Virus record (IMG/VR): IMGVR_UViG_3300034062_006018
Span: 1-31,619 of that record
DNA from: a virus
Reading direction: 5' to 3' (one strand)
Length of the DNA: 31,619 nucleotides
Shown here: positions 21,448 through 28,377 of the stretch, piece by piece
Layout of the letters: the number at the start of each line of letters is the position of its first letter
Numbering within the stretch: the first letter of the stretch is position 1
Program-made: the position numbers and the translations under genes
Notes under the pieces: generated by a model
The model's input: the letters and a program-made list of their open reading frames with translations, nothing else
The model's database searches: none
Told to the model about the DNA's origin: nothing

Positions 21448-21880
21448 GACGCCTCATTTCTTCTGGATCGTGAAACCGAAGCGGAAGCCCCGGCTTTAGG
21501 ATATTCGACTTTACATCGTCGAGATTTCTTTCGAGCACATAACGCCGCCCGCCGATGGCGACCCCGAGCCTCGTCCTGTCGAGCACGCGCATGACAGTCG
21601 ACCGAGAGCACCCGAGCCTTTTCGCCGCCTCCTGCAGCGTGATCGCATCGGAGATAGGCTTTTTGCCACGGACGGGTGATTGGGCTTTTGCCACGGACGG
21701 GTCATAGTGTTCGCCAAGCACTCTTTCGAGAGCCTTGCGTTGAACGAAATACTTGTTCCCGAGCCTGACGGCGGCCTTCTCGCGAAGCGCCCCACGCATG
21801 ACAGTCCGGCGACTCACTCCGCAGAGCGCAGCGATCTGGTCTGCGTCAACAATATCGCCCGTGTCAAGTGTTTTCTTCAT
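21395..21880 (-). CDS. Regulator with two tandem HTH domains
   Basis: 161 residues. Two similar DNA-binding units are seen: ADQIAALCGVSRRTVMRGAL with KYFVQRKALERVL (about 13-57), and TLQEAAKRLGCSRSTVMRVL with RRYVLERNLDDV (about 80-125), then a basic tail. Each is an excisionase/AlpA-type winged HTH. The linker between them (about 59-76, DPSVAKAQSPVRGKKP) is encoded by two direct copies of a dispersed DNA repeat. A role as repressor of phage genes is likely but unproven. The ATG overlaps the previous gene by 17 bases. Confidence 0.75.
   Translation of the reverse strand: MKKTLDTGDIVDADQIAALCGVSRRTVMRGALREKAAVRLGNKYFVQRKALERVLGEHYDPSVAKAQSPVRGKKPISDAITLQEAAKRLGCSRSTVMRVLDRTRLGVAIGGRRYVLERNLDDVKSNILKPGLPLRFHDPEEMRRHASRMARKLWRVRKSTD
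21661..21702 (-). repeat. Two intragenic copies of the 17-nt dispersed repeat
   Basis: TTTTGCCACGGACGGGT occurs at 21661-21677 and 21686-21702. It differs from the tandem unit at 27944-28028 at three or four positions. Further degenerate copies are at 22017-22034, 26833-26850 and 27279-27295. The pair encodes the linker of the tandem-HTH protein. Confidence 0.6.
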
Positions 21881-22025
21881 CGTCGCCCTCGAAGTAGAAA
21901 TCTGCTTTATTCTGCGCCATCGCCTCGTATGTGGCCACGACAGGCTCTCCGTAGTCGATGAGTTTGTTGAGGATGAGAAACTTGAGCCACTCGCCGCCGT
22001 CGTATCGAGCGATTCTGTTTGTCAT
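21864..22025 (-). CDS. Small acidic hypothetical protein (53 aa)
   Basis: ATG 22025 follows GAGG by eight bases. The peptide starts MTNRIARYDGGEWLKFLIL and ends in an acidic run, FEGDDEENT. Its 3' end overlaps the tandem-HTH start by 17 bases. A degenerate copy of the 17-nt repeat covers its start codon region (22017-22034). Function unknown. Confidence 0.68.
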   Translation of the reverse strand: MTNRIARYDGGEWLKFLILNKLIDYGEPVVATYEAMAQNKADFYFEGDDEENT

Positions 22026-22034
22026 GGACGGGCC

Positions 22035-22280
22035 TCACAGCATTTCGCATAGGGCATCGGCGATTGCATCGTAGTCATCGCCGCTGACCAGAGAAAGCAT
22101 CCGAAACCCCTCCGAGGCTGGCAGAACCTCAAGTTCAACCGGCCACCCTCGCCCAGAGACCGTGATTCGCCGAGTCTTTGGGTCATGCCCTGCGTCCCGC
22201 AACCTGCCGATCAGCGCATCGTCCAGCCAGAGACAGCCGGCCTCCTGTACCTCGATCATCGCATCTTTCACTGCGCCCAT
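22035..22280 (-). CDS. Hypothetical protein (81 aa)
   Basis: AAAGG lies about nine bases before ATG 22280. The product has an alpha-then-beta layout: VKDAMIEVQEAGCLWLDD, then RRITVSGRGWPVELEVLP and a helical, acidic end (SGDDYDAIADALCEML). No known family recognised. It overlaps the upstream gene by 13 bases. Confidence 0.68.
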   Translation of the reverse strand: MGAVKDAMIEVQEAGCLWLDDALIGRLRDAGHDPKTRRITVSGRGWPVELEVLPASEGFRMLSLVSGDDYDAIADALCEML

Positions 22281-22522
22281 GACTTCGCACCTTTCTTTGC
22301 ATTGTGGATCATTCTGTTCAAATGCGCCGCATCGAACCGCTCGTTCAGCCGAGGCAGTCGCACGCCGTTTTTCCGCAGACCGGCCGCGTAGACCAGCATC
22401 GTCTGCGGTGTTGTCTCCAGCCGCGCGGCGATTCTGGCCGCATCCTCGCCGGCTACGAAACCCGCCATGTATTCACGAACGAACGTCGTGAACGGCTTTT
22501 CATTCTGTGCACCCTTCTTCAT
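22268..22522 (-). CDS. Small HTH-type phage regulator (84 aa)
   Basis: ATG 22522 is set by GGGAG nine bases upstream; the longer open frame is rejected. Residues about 11-55 (FTTFVREYMAGFVAGEDAA, RIAARLETTPQTMLVYAAGL then RKNGVRLPRL) match a helix-turn-helix seen in many small phage proteins with an A-LRKKGV-LP ending. It probably binds DNA. The start overlaps the preceding gene by four bases, indicating coupling. Confidence 0.78.
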   Translation of the reverse strand: MKKGAQNEKPFTTFVREYMAGFVAGEDAARIAARLETTPQTMLVYAAGLRKNGVRLPRLNERFDAAHLNRMIHNAKKGAKSWAQ

Positions 22523-22833
22523 TTCCGAACTCCCTTTCTTACCCGCCCCTTGATTTTGTAGGGGCGGCATACCAAATCCGGCATATATTCGTTCCTGCGA
22601 CGGCCGGCAACGTGCAGCAGAACTGATCCGTCCTTGTTCGTGGCGTGTATGTGAATCCTCGAACCGACTCGCTCGGCACGCAGAAACGTACACACGCCAC
22701 GATACGCCATCGAAATCTTCTCGCCGGCAGCGCCGCGAAGATACGGCCCTCCGGAGACTCGAAACTTGTCGCCCTTGCGAAGCAGAACGCGAGGCGACAC
22801 GCGGAATTCGTGCAGAACCTCGGCCTTCTTCAT
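22519..22833 (-). CDS. Basic beta-rich hypothetical protein (104 aa)
   Basis: GGAG precedes ATG 22833. The middle (RKGDKFRVSGGPYL, YRGVCTFLRAERVGSRIHIH, GSVLLHVAG) reads as a small five-strand barrel of SH3/OB type, ending in a Lys/Arg-rich tail (KIKGRVRKGVRK). Nucleic-acid binding is therefore possible. No family was recognised. Part of the tightly packed minus operon. Confidence 0.72.
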   Translation of the reverse strand: MKKAEVLHEFRVSPRVLLRKGDKFRVSGGPYLRGAAGEKISMAYRGVCTFLRAERVGSRIHIHATNKDGSVLLHVAGRRRNEYMPDLVCRPYKIKGRVRKGVRK

Positions 22834-22835
22834 GT

Positions 22836-23024
22836 TCAGGACTCCAGAACGCCAAACTCGAACGCCTCGTCGATCTTCTGGATTGCCCGCCACAGCGCCT
22901 TGGCGCACTTCGGACACGAAGGCCCGCCTGGGTACTCCTCGAACAGAGTGTCGAGCGCACTAAAAAGCGCCTCGGCCTCCCGCTTCGTAAAGTGAACCGC
23001 CACCGTCTTTGCCTTTGTTTTCAC
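22836..23024 (-). CDS. Small CxxC protein (62 aa)
   Basis: GTG 23024 has AAGGAGAG about six bases upstream and overlaps the previous stop (GTGA). The protein contains FTKREAEALFSALDTLFEEY, GGPSCPKCAKALWRAI and an acidic end. One CxxC pair could bind metal as a dimer. Common style of phage accessory protein; function unknown. Confidence 0.72.
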   Translation of the reverse strand: MKTKAKTVAVHFTKREAEALFSALDTLFEEYPGGPSCPKCAKALWRAIQKIDEAFEFGVLES

Positions 23025-23191
23025 TGCTCTCTCCTTGCTTTCTGGTAGATCATCGCAATCCGTGCTGGCACAACGAGCCGATCGTTGCACTCTCCGCAGC
23101 ACCTATCCCCCGCGAACGGCGCGGGGTTGTGACCACCCTCCCAGCCGTTTGCATCCGGCAAAATCTCTTGCTCACACAGACAGCACTTCAT
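23021..23191 (-). CDS. Zinc-finger-like microprotein (56 aa)
   Basis: Starts MKCCLCEQEILPDANGW and continues RCCGECNDRLVVPARIAMI. The CxxC ... CCxxCN ... VxPARI pattern is familiar from many phages, where the protein is called hypothetical. Two Cys pairs suggest a treble-clef or ribbon zinc site. ATG 23191 is preferred to ATG 23194 because AGGAG is then seven bases away. Confidence 0.8.
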   Translation of the reverse strand: MKCCLCEQEILPDANGWEGGHNPAPFAGDRCCGECNDRLVVPARIAMIYQKARREQ

Positions 23192-23537
23192 CATGCAACT
23201 CCTGTTCCAACTTGACCGGCGGCTCGCCCATCCAGCGCTCCGGCCGTATGTTTTTGAACCAATCCTGCATGGATGGAATGAACCCTAAATCTTCCTTGAC
23301 GTGCTGCTCCCCGATGAACCGCACCGGCACGACACGCCCATCCGAGTTGGTGATCGTGTGGCCGAATATCGTCTCGGCCATAAAAATCCCCTCCGCGTGA
23401 TGGCGCAGCGCACGATGCCGGAAGTCGGCCATCATCATCTTGGACTCGTCGAACCAGTCGTGAATCGGCTGGTAGTCCTCGACTGAGCCGCCCCACTTTT
23501 TCTGCGAACTGACCGCGTGATGGTACGAGTGCGCCAT
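23172..23537 (-). CDS. DUF6915-like protein
   Basis: 121 residues from ATG 23537 with GAGGAG eight bases upstream. The start MAHSYHHAVSSQKKWGG and the segments IHDWFDESK, FRHRALRHHAEGIFMAE and RVVPVRFIGEQHVKEDLG fit the DUF6915 type, frequent in phages and plasmids. The His-rich core suggests metal binding; function unknown. Overlaps the next gene by about 20 bases. Confidence 0.85.
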   Translation of the reverse strand: MAHSYHHAVSSQKKWGGSVEDYQPIHDWFDESKMMMADFRHRALRHHAEGIFMAETIFGHTITNSDGRVVPVRFIGEQHVKEDLGFIPSMQDWFKNIRPERWMGEPPVKLEQELHDEVLSV

Positions 23538-23539
23538 AG

Positions 23540-23989
23540 TCAAAACTCCTCGTCGTAAGACTCGACGGACTCAATCCGCTGGTTGTATGACAGCGAAACC
23601 CTGTCGCGTGCCGGGTCAATCGAGAAGGTGCCGTAACTACCCTCGTTGATTTCCCAACCGCCGTGCTCGTTTGAAAGGATGCCATAGCACACTTCGTTGA
23701 GCAGTTCACCGATGGTGTAGTTGCGCACAACCAACCGCGAACCGCCGTCAAACCACTCTCGAACCTCGTGCGGCGTGTCGCCGACTTCTGTGCTGGTGTC
23801 GATCGGCGGATCGAGAACCGGCTTCTCCAGGCCGCCGCTGTCGCCATATCCATCGAAGTCAACGTGAACTGACTTCACGCCCGCGGCGCACAGTTCACGC
23901 ATGAGCACGCGCCTGCACTTGTCGAGTTTCTCTGCCCGCTCAACCCGCTCCTTCTGGAGAGCCTTCATGAAGTCGCTGTCTAATCGCAT
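23540..23989 (-). CDS. DUF6878-like protein
   Basis: 149 residues with a perfect AAGGAGAT upstream. After a helical, Lys/Arg-rich N-terminus (about 1-35) and a strand-rich centre come LLNEVCYGILSNEHGGWEIN and GSYGTFSIDPARDRVSLSYN, the pattern of DUF6878 proteins. Unknown function, found in phages and conjugative elements. It precedes the DUF6915-like gene with only two bases between, and these two families tend to co-occur. Confidence 0.82.
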   Translation of the reverse strand: MRLDSDFMKALQKERVERAEKLDKCRRVLMRELCAAGVKSVHVDFDGYGDSGGLEKPVLDPPIDTSTEVGDTPHEVREWFDGGSRLVVRNYTIGELLNEVCYGILSNEHGGWEINEGSYGTFSIDPARDRVSLSYNQRIESVESYDEEF

Positions 23990-24015
23990 GGTTGAAATCT
24001 CCTTTTGGTAAGTAC

Positions 24016-24486
24016 CTACACTGCAACTGCCGTGCCAACGGGCCAGACATATTCAAGATCGTTTGGCTCGCTCCATCCGAACTGGCCGTAGTGCTCCGGA
24101 AGTTTGCGGAGCAGATTGCTTCTGTGCGACGCATGAAAATCCTCGCACCCCAGCCACGGTGGCCTGCCGCAATCGTCGCGCCCTTGCTCGATGATGCACG
24201 CTGCAGCGTAGGAAAACTGATCGCGTAGTGTGTCTCTGTAGCCTCGACGCCGCCACTCAGCGCAGACTGTGATCGCATACAGGCACAGCGAATACTCGTA
24301 CCCTTGCCACATACGGGTCGCAGGGTGATTCCGCCAACTACTTGGCTTATCACGCAGGGGGCCACCGATCGGCACGCCGAGCGCCTGCAAAATCTGCTTG
24401 CACTCGACCCGCTGCTTGCCGAGCCTTCGGTAGTCCAGGCACATTGCAGAGTCGATGAAATTGTCGTAGGGGAGAAAGGTTTGCAT
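24016..24486 (-). CDS. MSMEG_6728-like / pyrimidine-dimer glycosylase-related protein
   Basis: 156 residues. MQTFLPYDNFIDSAMCLD, RRLGKQRVECKQILQAL, WRNHPATRMWQGYEYSLCLY and WRRRGYRDT match a phage and actinobacterial family annotated MSMEG_6728 or related to pyrimidine dimer DNA glycosylase (PF03013). RLGKQRVE is the hallmark. A DNA repair or DNA-modification role is plausible. GAGG lies seven bases before ATG 24486, which overlaps the previous stop by one base. Confidence 0.82.
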   Translation of the reverse strand: MQTFLPYDNFIDSAMCLDYRRLGKQRVECKQILQALGVPIGGPLRDKPSSWRNHPATRMWQGYEYSLCLYAITVCAEWRRRGYRDTLRDQFSYAAACIIEQGRDDCGRPPWLGCEDFHASHRSNLLRKLPEHYGQFGWSEPNDLEYVWPVGTAVAV

Positions 24487-24665
24487 CACCGCGCCTCTTT
24501 TTTGGTTGCGGCTTCAATTTTGTCCATCAGCACTTCGCACGACTCTGCTATTCGAGACTTGCGCTCGCGAAATGGATTGCGAGCCAGTTCCTCGGAATAC
24601 AGCGTCCAGACGGCCCGCCGCAGCGCTTTCAATTCGTGCGACTTGAGTTCAAGAGTCAGTTTCAT
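24486..24665 (-). CDS. Small basic helical protein (59 aa)
   Basis: ATG 24665 follows GGGGAG by seven bases. Starts MKLTLELKSHELKALRRAV and continues with Arg- and Glu-rich helices (FRERKSRIAESCEVLMDK). No domain recognised. It overlaps the previous gene by 17 bases and the next by one. Confidence 0.68.
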   Translation of the reverse strand: MKLTLELKSHELKALRRAVWTLYSEELARNPFRERKSRIAESCEVLMDKIEAATKKEAR

Positions 24666-24882
24666 CTTGCTTCTCCCCTTGTTGGTGCGATTCGTGCGAC
24701 AGCTCGATCCGATTGTGCACCGCGATTTCATTCACAAGCATCCTGGCGCGGTCGCCCGGATACTGCCCGCCCGCCAGTTCGCAGCGCCATTCCGGACAGT
24801 AGATGGAGTAGTTCCCAGTTTCCTTGTCGAGCCGAATCCGGAGCCAGAATTCCTCGTACAGACCTTCTGGATAGTCCTCCAT
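24649..24882 (-). CDS. Hypothetical protein (77 aa)
   Basis: GGAGG lies nine bases before ATG 24882. The N-terminal half contains LYEEFWLRIRLDKETGNYSI, then YCPEWRCELAGG and an acidic, Gln/His-rich tail. Cys residues CPEWRC may pair. No known family. Part of the minus operon. Confidence 0.68.
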   Translation of the reverse strand: MEDYPEGLYEEFWLRIRLDKETGNYSIYCPEWRCELAGGQYPGDRARMLVNEIAVHNRIELSHESHQQGEKQDETDS

Positions 24883-24883
24883 T

Positions 24884-25168
24884 TCAGTTCGCCTCCACGT
24901 TGACGCTTACGCGGCTCGCCACTTCCTTCCAGTCAACGTGCTCCATCAGAGCACGCGCCACGACTTGCTGAACAAACGGTGGCGTCTTGACCATGTATTC
25001 GGACAGCACACCCATGAGCGTTGTTTGCAAATACTGCGCGCGAACTTCAAGGTCGCCGCCGCGAGACTCGATTTGATTGAGTCCGTCGCGAACCGCGTCG
25101 GCTCCCTCTTTGCGAAGCGTGATAAGAGTCAAAACGTCACTCGTGAAACCGTCAACTACAGCAGTCAT
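24884..25168 (-). CDS. Helical hypothetical protein (94 aa)
   Basis: AAGGAG lies before ATG 25168, which overlaps the previous stop (ATGA). The protein is helical throughout (SDVLTLITLRKEGADAVRD, YLQTTLMGVLSEYMVK, PFVQQVVARALMEHVDW), with no membrane span long enough. Function unknown. Confidence 0.7.
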   Translation of the reverse strand: MTAVVDGFTSDVLTLITLRKEGADAVRDGLNQIESRGGDLEVRAQYLQTTLMGVLSEYMVKTPPFVQQVVARALMEHVDWKEVASRVSVNVEAN

Positions 25169-25485
25169 GCTTGGTTCTCCTTGTTGTTTTCATCACCATG
25201 CAACTGTCGTGCCGAACCTTCGGCCTTCGAGACAGCGGCAAGCGCGTTGAGCAAGACGCGATCCTGCAGTGCAATCCTGTCGGCGTTTTCGCCGAACTCG
25301 ATCGACTCCAGAACTGCGCAGCACAGTTTCAGTTCAGAAAGCAAGTCAGGGGCAGCAGCCATGAGCCTTGCGTCTGCGTCTGTGCAGTCAAACGGCTCCG
25401 TCGTTATGTCATTTCCGTTTGAAAGCAGAAGCCAGCCGCTCTCTGCTTTGTCAAGAACCCACGGCCCCGGTGTATGGCTACTCAT
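25165..25485 (-). CDS. HTPGPW-type phage protein (106 aa)
   Basis: Begins MSSHTPGPWVLDKAE, then ADARLMAAAPDLLSELK and an acidic end. This HTPGPW ... ARLxAAAPxLL pattern is one of the most widespread small phage protein types; no function is known. GGGAGG is eight bases upstream. It is a paralogue of the product of the next gene upstream on this strand (25485-25763). Confidence 0.85.
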   Translation of the reverse strand: MSSHTPGPWVLDKAESGWLLLSNGNDITTEPFDCTDADARLMAAAPDLLSELKLCCAVLESIEFGENADRIALQDRVLLNALAAVSKAEGSARQLHGDENNKENQA

Positions 25486-25763
25486 CACTCATCCCTCCCT
25501 TCTGCTTTGGCTATGACTGTTTTGCATCGACGCAGAACTTCGTATCCGTAAGACCCAGGCTCACTGCTGCCTTCGTCGTAGTGAACTAACTCCTTGAGTG
25601 CTGCAAGCAACTCAGGGGCTTCGGCAATGAGTTTCTCGTTAGCCTCTCCGTTGCCTCCGGCGTGGGTTACTTCCGCAACGTCGTAACTTGGTGAGCCGAT
25701 AAAGGAATTGCTAAACCCCTGTTTTCGGTAAGCAACCCACGGCCCGGGTGTATGTCCGCTCAT
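25485..25763 (-). CDS. HTPGPW-type phage protein (92 aa), paralogue of the adjacent gene
   Basis: Begins MSGHTPGPWVAYRKQG and contains EANEKLIAEAPELLAALK, the same pattern as the gene downstream, so the two are a tandem duplication or two acquired family members. The middle parts differ. AAAGGAG lies nine bases before ATG 25763. Unknown function. Confidence 0.85.
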   Translation of the reverse strand: MSGHTPGPWVAYRKQGFSNSFIGSPSYDVAEVTHAGGNGEANEKLIAEAPELLAALKELVHYDEGSSEPGSYGYEVLRRCKTVIAKAEGRDE

Positions 25764-26002
25764 TCTCTTGTCTCCTTTTCTGCGTAGTCCTCCCACAAAA
25801 CTTTCTCGATTTCTTCCCTCGTTCCGGTGTATTCGTTCGTGTAAAGAAGCGTGAAGAACTGACCGTCAGACAACTCGGCCACAACGCCTGGGTCGTAGAC
25901 GATTGCCGCAACGGCGTTTTCGACCTCGAACCCGAAAGCGTTCTCCAGAATCGAAAGATCAGTTTTTCGCTCCGCTGTTTTCACCCACTCTGCGAATGTC
26001 AT
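25760..26002 (-). CDS. Small acidic hypothetical protein (80 aa)
   Basis: ATG 26002 follows AGGAG by nine bases and overlaps the methyltransferase stop (ATGA). The sequence MTFAEWVKTAERKTDL, then FEVENAVAAIVYDP and an acidic tail (REEIEKVLWEDYAEKE) shows no known domain. The acidic charge would suit a DNA mimic, but that is speculation. Confidence 0.7.
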   Translation of the reverse strand: MTFAEWVKTAERKTDLSILENAFGFEVENAVAAIVYDPGVVAELSDGQFFTLLYTNEYTGTREEIEKVLWEDYAEKETRE

Positions 26003-26694
26003 GCCACTTGCTCCTGTTGTTGTTGAATCCACGCTGCAGCCTGCGCCCCAACGTGTGCCGTGTATGCCGGCGGGAAACCCTCTTTCAGTTCATTCCACGA
26101 AATCGGACGATCGACGCCCATCGCAAATCGACCTTCCTCGACTGTTCGTGCCGTCGATCCGCCAATCACTAACTTTCCGGTTTTTTTGCACACGCCTTTG
26201 CAGGTGTCGCCCATCGTGTGATACACGCCGATTGGCTTTCCCTGCTCCAGGTGTTTGCATCCAGACCCAACAAGCGGAAACGACGCCAGGAAGTATCGGT
26301 GCCGGCGAACTTTCAATCCATACGCCGACCCGCACTCAATCACTGCATTTTCCATGCCGGGCGCACCCTGTACGTTTTCGACAACCCACGGCACGCCGCA
26401 GTCGCGGAGTAGTTCGAGCGTCGGCGTCAGCAGGTCGCCGTATTTGCTTTTACCGCCCTGCGCATCCCGCAGGTGCTTCGCTCTCGTGTGTGCTTGGCAC
26501 GGAGGGGACGCATGAATCAGATCGAACTGACGCAGGTAGTCTCTGTCACGCAGAACGTCGAGCGCGCTGCCCTGGTGAAACTCGTATGGGTAGTTTGGCT
26601 GCGGGCGAATGTCCCAGCCAACAACGTCGAATAATGCGCGCCGGTAGCCTTCGCCCGCCATCCCTGCACCGCAATACAAATCGAGGACTCTCAT
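25999..26694 (-). CDS. C5-cytosine DNA methyltransferase-like protein (short form)
   Basis: 231 residues from ATG 26694, with AGGGGA seven bases upstream. Motif I is LDLYCGAGMAGEG (4-15), motif IV has the catalytic Cys in SPPCQ (63-67, C66), motif VI is VVENVQGAP, and motif VIII-like KVRRHRYFLAS follows. It is shorter than typical Dcm (over 300), lacking a clear target-recognition domain, a form common in phages. It may mark phage DNA or act in hypermodification. It is coupled by ATGA to both neighbours. Confidence 0.88.
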   Translation of the reverse strand: MRVLDLYCGAGMAGEGYRRALFDVVGWDIRPQPNYPYEFHQGSALDVLRDRDYLRQFDLIHASPPCQAHTRAKHLRDAQGGKSKYGDLLTPTLELLRDCGVPWVVENVQGAPGMENAVIECGSAYGLKVRRHRYFLASFPLVGSGCKHLEQGKPIGVYHTMGDTCKGVCKKTGKLVIGGSTARTVEEGRFAMGVDRPISWNELKEGFPPAYTAHVGAQAAAWIQQQQEQVA

Positions 26695-27059
26695 ATCTGT
26701 TCCCCTGTAGCCTCGTGGACAGTTCTGCCACTCGTTTTCAGAACTGCAAACTCCATGCCATCGGCCCGACAGCCCCGATAGAGCCAGTGCGGAGCAACTC
26801 GCGGATTGAACTGCACCGGCTCCCCGGCTTGTGTTTCGCACGGACGGGTCAAAACTGAATCGCACTCGATCCACGCACACGGCGTCTTGTTGGCTCCGTT
26901 GTGGATTCGCTTTGCCAGTACGGGTCTATTCACAAGCCGGCAGCCGCGAAGCTCTAGGCTTGCCTCGCGCGGGTCTACATATTCGACTCGCTCGCCGGTT
27001 CGTATCTGCCAGTGGCCGCAGTGCTCACCGGCCCCAAGGTGAAAGCGGACGCGATTCAC
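26691..27059 (-). CDS. Conserved phage hypothetical protein (122 aa)
   Basis: GTG 27059 has GGAGG five bases upstream and overlaps the upstream stop (GTGA). Starts MNRVRFHLGAGEHCGHWQIR, then VEYVDPREASLELRGCRLVN and IHNGANKTPCAWIECDSV. This pattern is familiar from phage genomes; the His/Cys pairs suggest a small metal-binding beta fold. Function unknown. One degenerate copy of the 17-nt repeat falls in it (26833-26850). Confidence 0.78.
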   Translation of the reverse strand: MNRVRFHLGAGEHCGHWQIRTGERVEYVDPREASLELRGCRLVNRPVLAKRIHNGANKTPCAWIECDSVLTRPCETQAGEPVQFNPRVAPHWLYRGCRADGMEFAVLKTSGRTVHEATGEQI

Positions 27060-27493
27060 TGTGGCCTCCGTTCGCCGAAACGATGAAGCATGGAGCGCAA
27101 AAGATCGGCGTCAGTTAGCGCGATTACAACGTCCGCTATGTTCCCCTGGTACATGGGATGCAGTCCGTTTTCCGGATACTTCCACACGAAAGGCACACGG
27201 TTGACCATGAGTCTGACTGTTGCCTCCAGCCTTCCGGCGAGTTCTCGAAAGCACGGCTGGCACTTTCGTAGTTCTGCCTTTGTCACAGGACGGTCGAAGT
27301 CGCGGACAACGGCGCGAAACAGGGCCGCCGCTACGTCGCTGATTTCCGGCATAGCCTCGAAGTAGGCGGCGCAGAACTCTGGCGCAATCTCGAATCGCTC
27401 GGGATAGCGCGACTCGCCGTGGCTCTTGTTGAAAACAAGCCCAATCCTGCGCTCTTCGATTTCGTGCTCGTCGCCGTCGAATATGGCTTTCAT
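27056..27493 (-). CDS. Hypothetical protein (145 aa)
   Basis: Starts MKAIFDGDEHEIEERRIGLV and contains AYFEAMPEISDVAAALFRAV, RKCQPCFRELAGRLEATVRL and LTDADLLRSMLHRFGE. No known domain; CQPC could be a metal pair. GAGG is about ten bases upstream. DRPVTKAEL in the middle is encoded by a degenerate copy of the 17-nt repeat (27279-27295). Confidence 0.72.
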   Translation of the reverse strand: MKAIFDGDEHEIEERRIGLVFNKSHGESRYPERFEIAPEFCAAYFEAMPEISDVAAALFRAVVRDFDRPVTKAELRKCQPCFRELAGRLEATVRLMVNRVPFVWKYPENGLHPMYQGNIADVVIALTDADLLRSMLHRFGERRPQ

Positions 27494-27876
27494 TACTCGT
27501 TGCCCTCGCTCAGTTCCTCAAAAATTGTTTCAGCGTTTTTCGCGTACCAGTCACCTACCTTTTGGTCGATGTAGCAGTAGATGGCCGCCATGCCGTTGTT
27601 GTCTCGCGAGTTTGTGCCGATACCGGCGTTTTCGTATGCCTCCTCCAAATCGGCGGCATGGAGAAACCATGCTGCCTCGATTTGGCTAGTCCAGATCGGA
27701 ACCGCGCCATCCACGATTTCGTGGATGGCTCCCGAGTAGTCCAGATCGTTTCGGAGGCACGGCACCTCGTCGGGCTTGTTCTCTTTGATGTAGGCCCGCA
27801 GTTCTTCCTCGACCTGCTCGATCGCACTATCCACACAGTCGGGCAGAACGTCGTCGATTTCGATTTGTCGTTTCAT
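27493..27876 (-). CDS. First gene of the minus operon, hypothetical (127 aa)
   Basis: ATG 27876 is chosen because GAAGGAG lies 11 bases upstream; a longer open frame to 27930 has no site. The protein is acidic (MKRQIEIDDVLPDCVDSAIE, VEEELRAYIKENKPDE, WYAKNAETIFEELSEG) and contains SQIEAAWFLHAADLEEAYE. No family recognised. It is closest to the iteron-like repeats, so its leader is the likely control point for the operon. Confidence 0.72.
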   Translation of the reverse strand: MKRQIEIDDVLPDCVDSAIEQVEEELRAYIKENKPDEVPCLRNDLDYSGAIHEIVDGAVPIWTSQIEAAWFLHAADLEEAYENAGIGTNSRDNNGMAAIYCYIDQKVGDWYAKNAETIFEELSEGNE

Positions 27877-27943
27877 GGTTTGTTTGCTCCTTCGGGTTAT
27901 GGATTTCACCTGCTGCACAAGTCGTGCCAAACCGAAAAACTTT

Positions 27944-28028
27944 TGGCGGGCGGGTCTTTGTCACGGGCGGGTCTTTGTCACGGGCGGGTCTTTGTCACGG
28001 GCGGGTCTTTGTCACGGGCGGGTCTTAT
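27944..28028. repeat. Five 17-nt tandem direct repeats (iteron-like)
   Basis: Unit TCACGGGCGGGTCTTTG is perfect at 27961-27977, 27978-27994 and 27995-28011. Edge copies at 27944-27960 and 28012-28028 are degenerate. There are no spacers, so it is not CRISPR. It lies upstream of the minus operon. Iterons of an origin, operator sites or a selfish short repeat are all possible. Bases 27877-27943 show no clear promoter. Confidence 0.75.
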
Positions 28029-28036
28029 TTATGGAT

Positions 28037-28104
<68 letters not shown>

Positions 28105-28243
28105 TGCGCGTGCGCCCGCCCGCGTGCGTGTGCGTGCGCCCGTGTGCGTGCGTGCGCCCGTGTGCGTGCGTGCGTGTGCGTGCGCCCGTGTGCGTGCGTG
28201 TGCGTGCGCCCGTGTGCGTGCGTGTGTGTGTGTGTGTGTGTGT
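28105..28243. repeat. Alternating purine-pyrimidine (GT/GC) tract
   Basis: GTGCGTGTGCGTGCGCCC-type units run to 28223 and end in an uninterrupted TG run (about 28222-28243). Such tracts can adopt Z-DNA. No gene is seen here or in the GC-rich stretch 28244-28347. Confidence 0.75.
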
Positions 28244-28347
28244 GCGGGCCGCCTGCGTGCCCCCAGGCGGCCGCCCGTTCCGTAAAGGGCCGGGGAGCCG
28301 GCCGCCCCCGCCATCGGCCGCCAGGCGGCCCGCCAGGTGGTCTAAAG

Positions 28348-28377
28348 TTGACAGGCCGGCCGGCCGATGAGTAGGCT
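28348..28377 (+). promoter_or_regulatory. Promoter for the right-hand segment
   Basis: TTGACA (28348-28353), 18-base spacer, TAGGCT (28372-28377), followed by ACAAT at 28388-28392. The combination matches the promoter at 13040, including AGGCTAC to ACAAT spacing of 15. Confidence 0.55.

Noticed and set aside
21669-21700. CsrA-type CANGGANG sites in the dispersed repeat (CACGGACG)
   Set aside because: The motif reads on plus while the genes there are transcribed from minus, so mRNA would carry the complement.
22523-22960. N-terminal extension of the HTH gene on minus
   Set aside because: The extension is Arg/Ser-rich and overlaps two real genes; GGAG-type ribosome sites support the short starts.
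27944-28028. CRISPR-like array
   Set aside because: The repeats abut without unique spacers and there are no cas genes.
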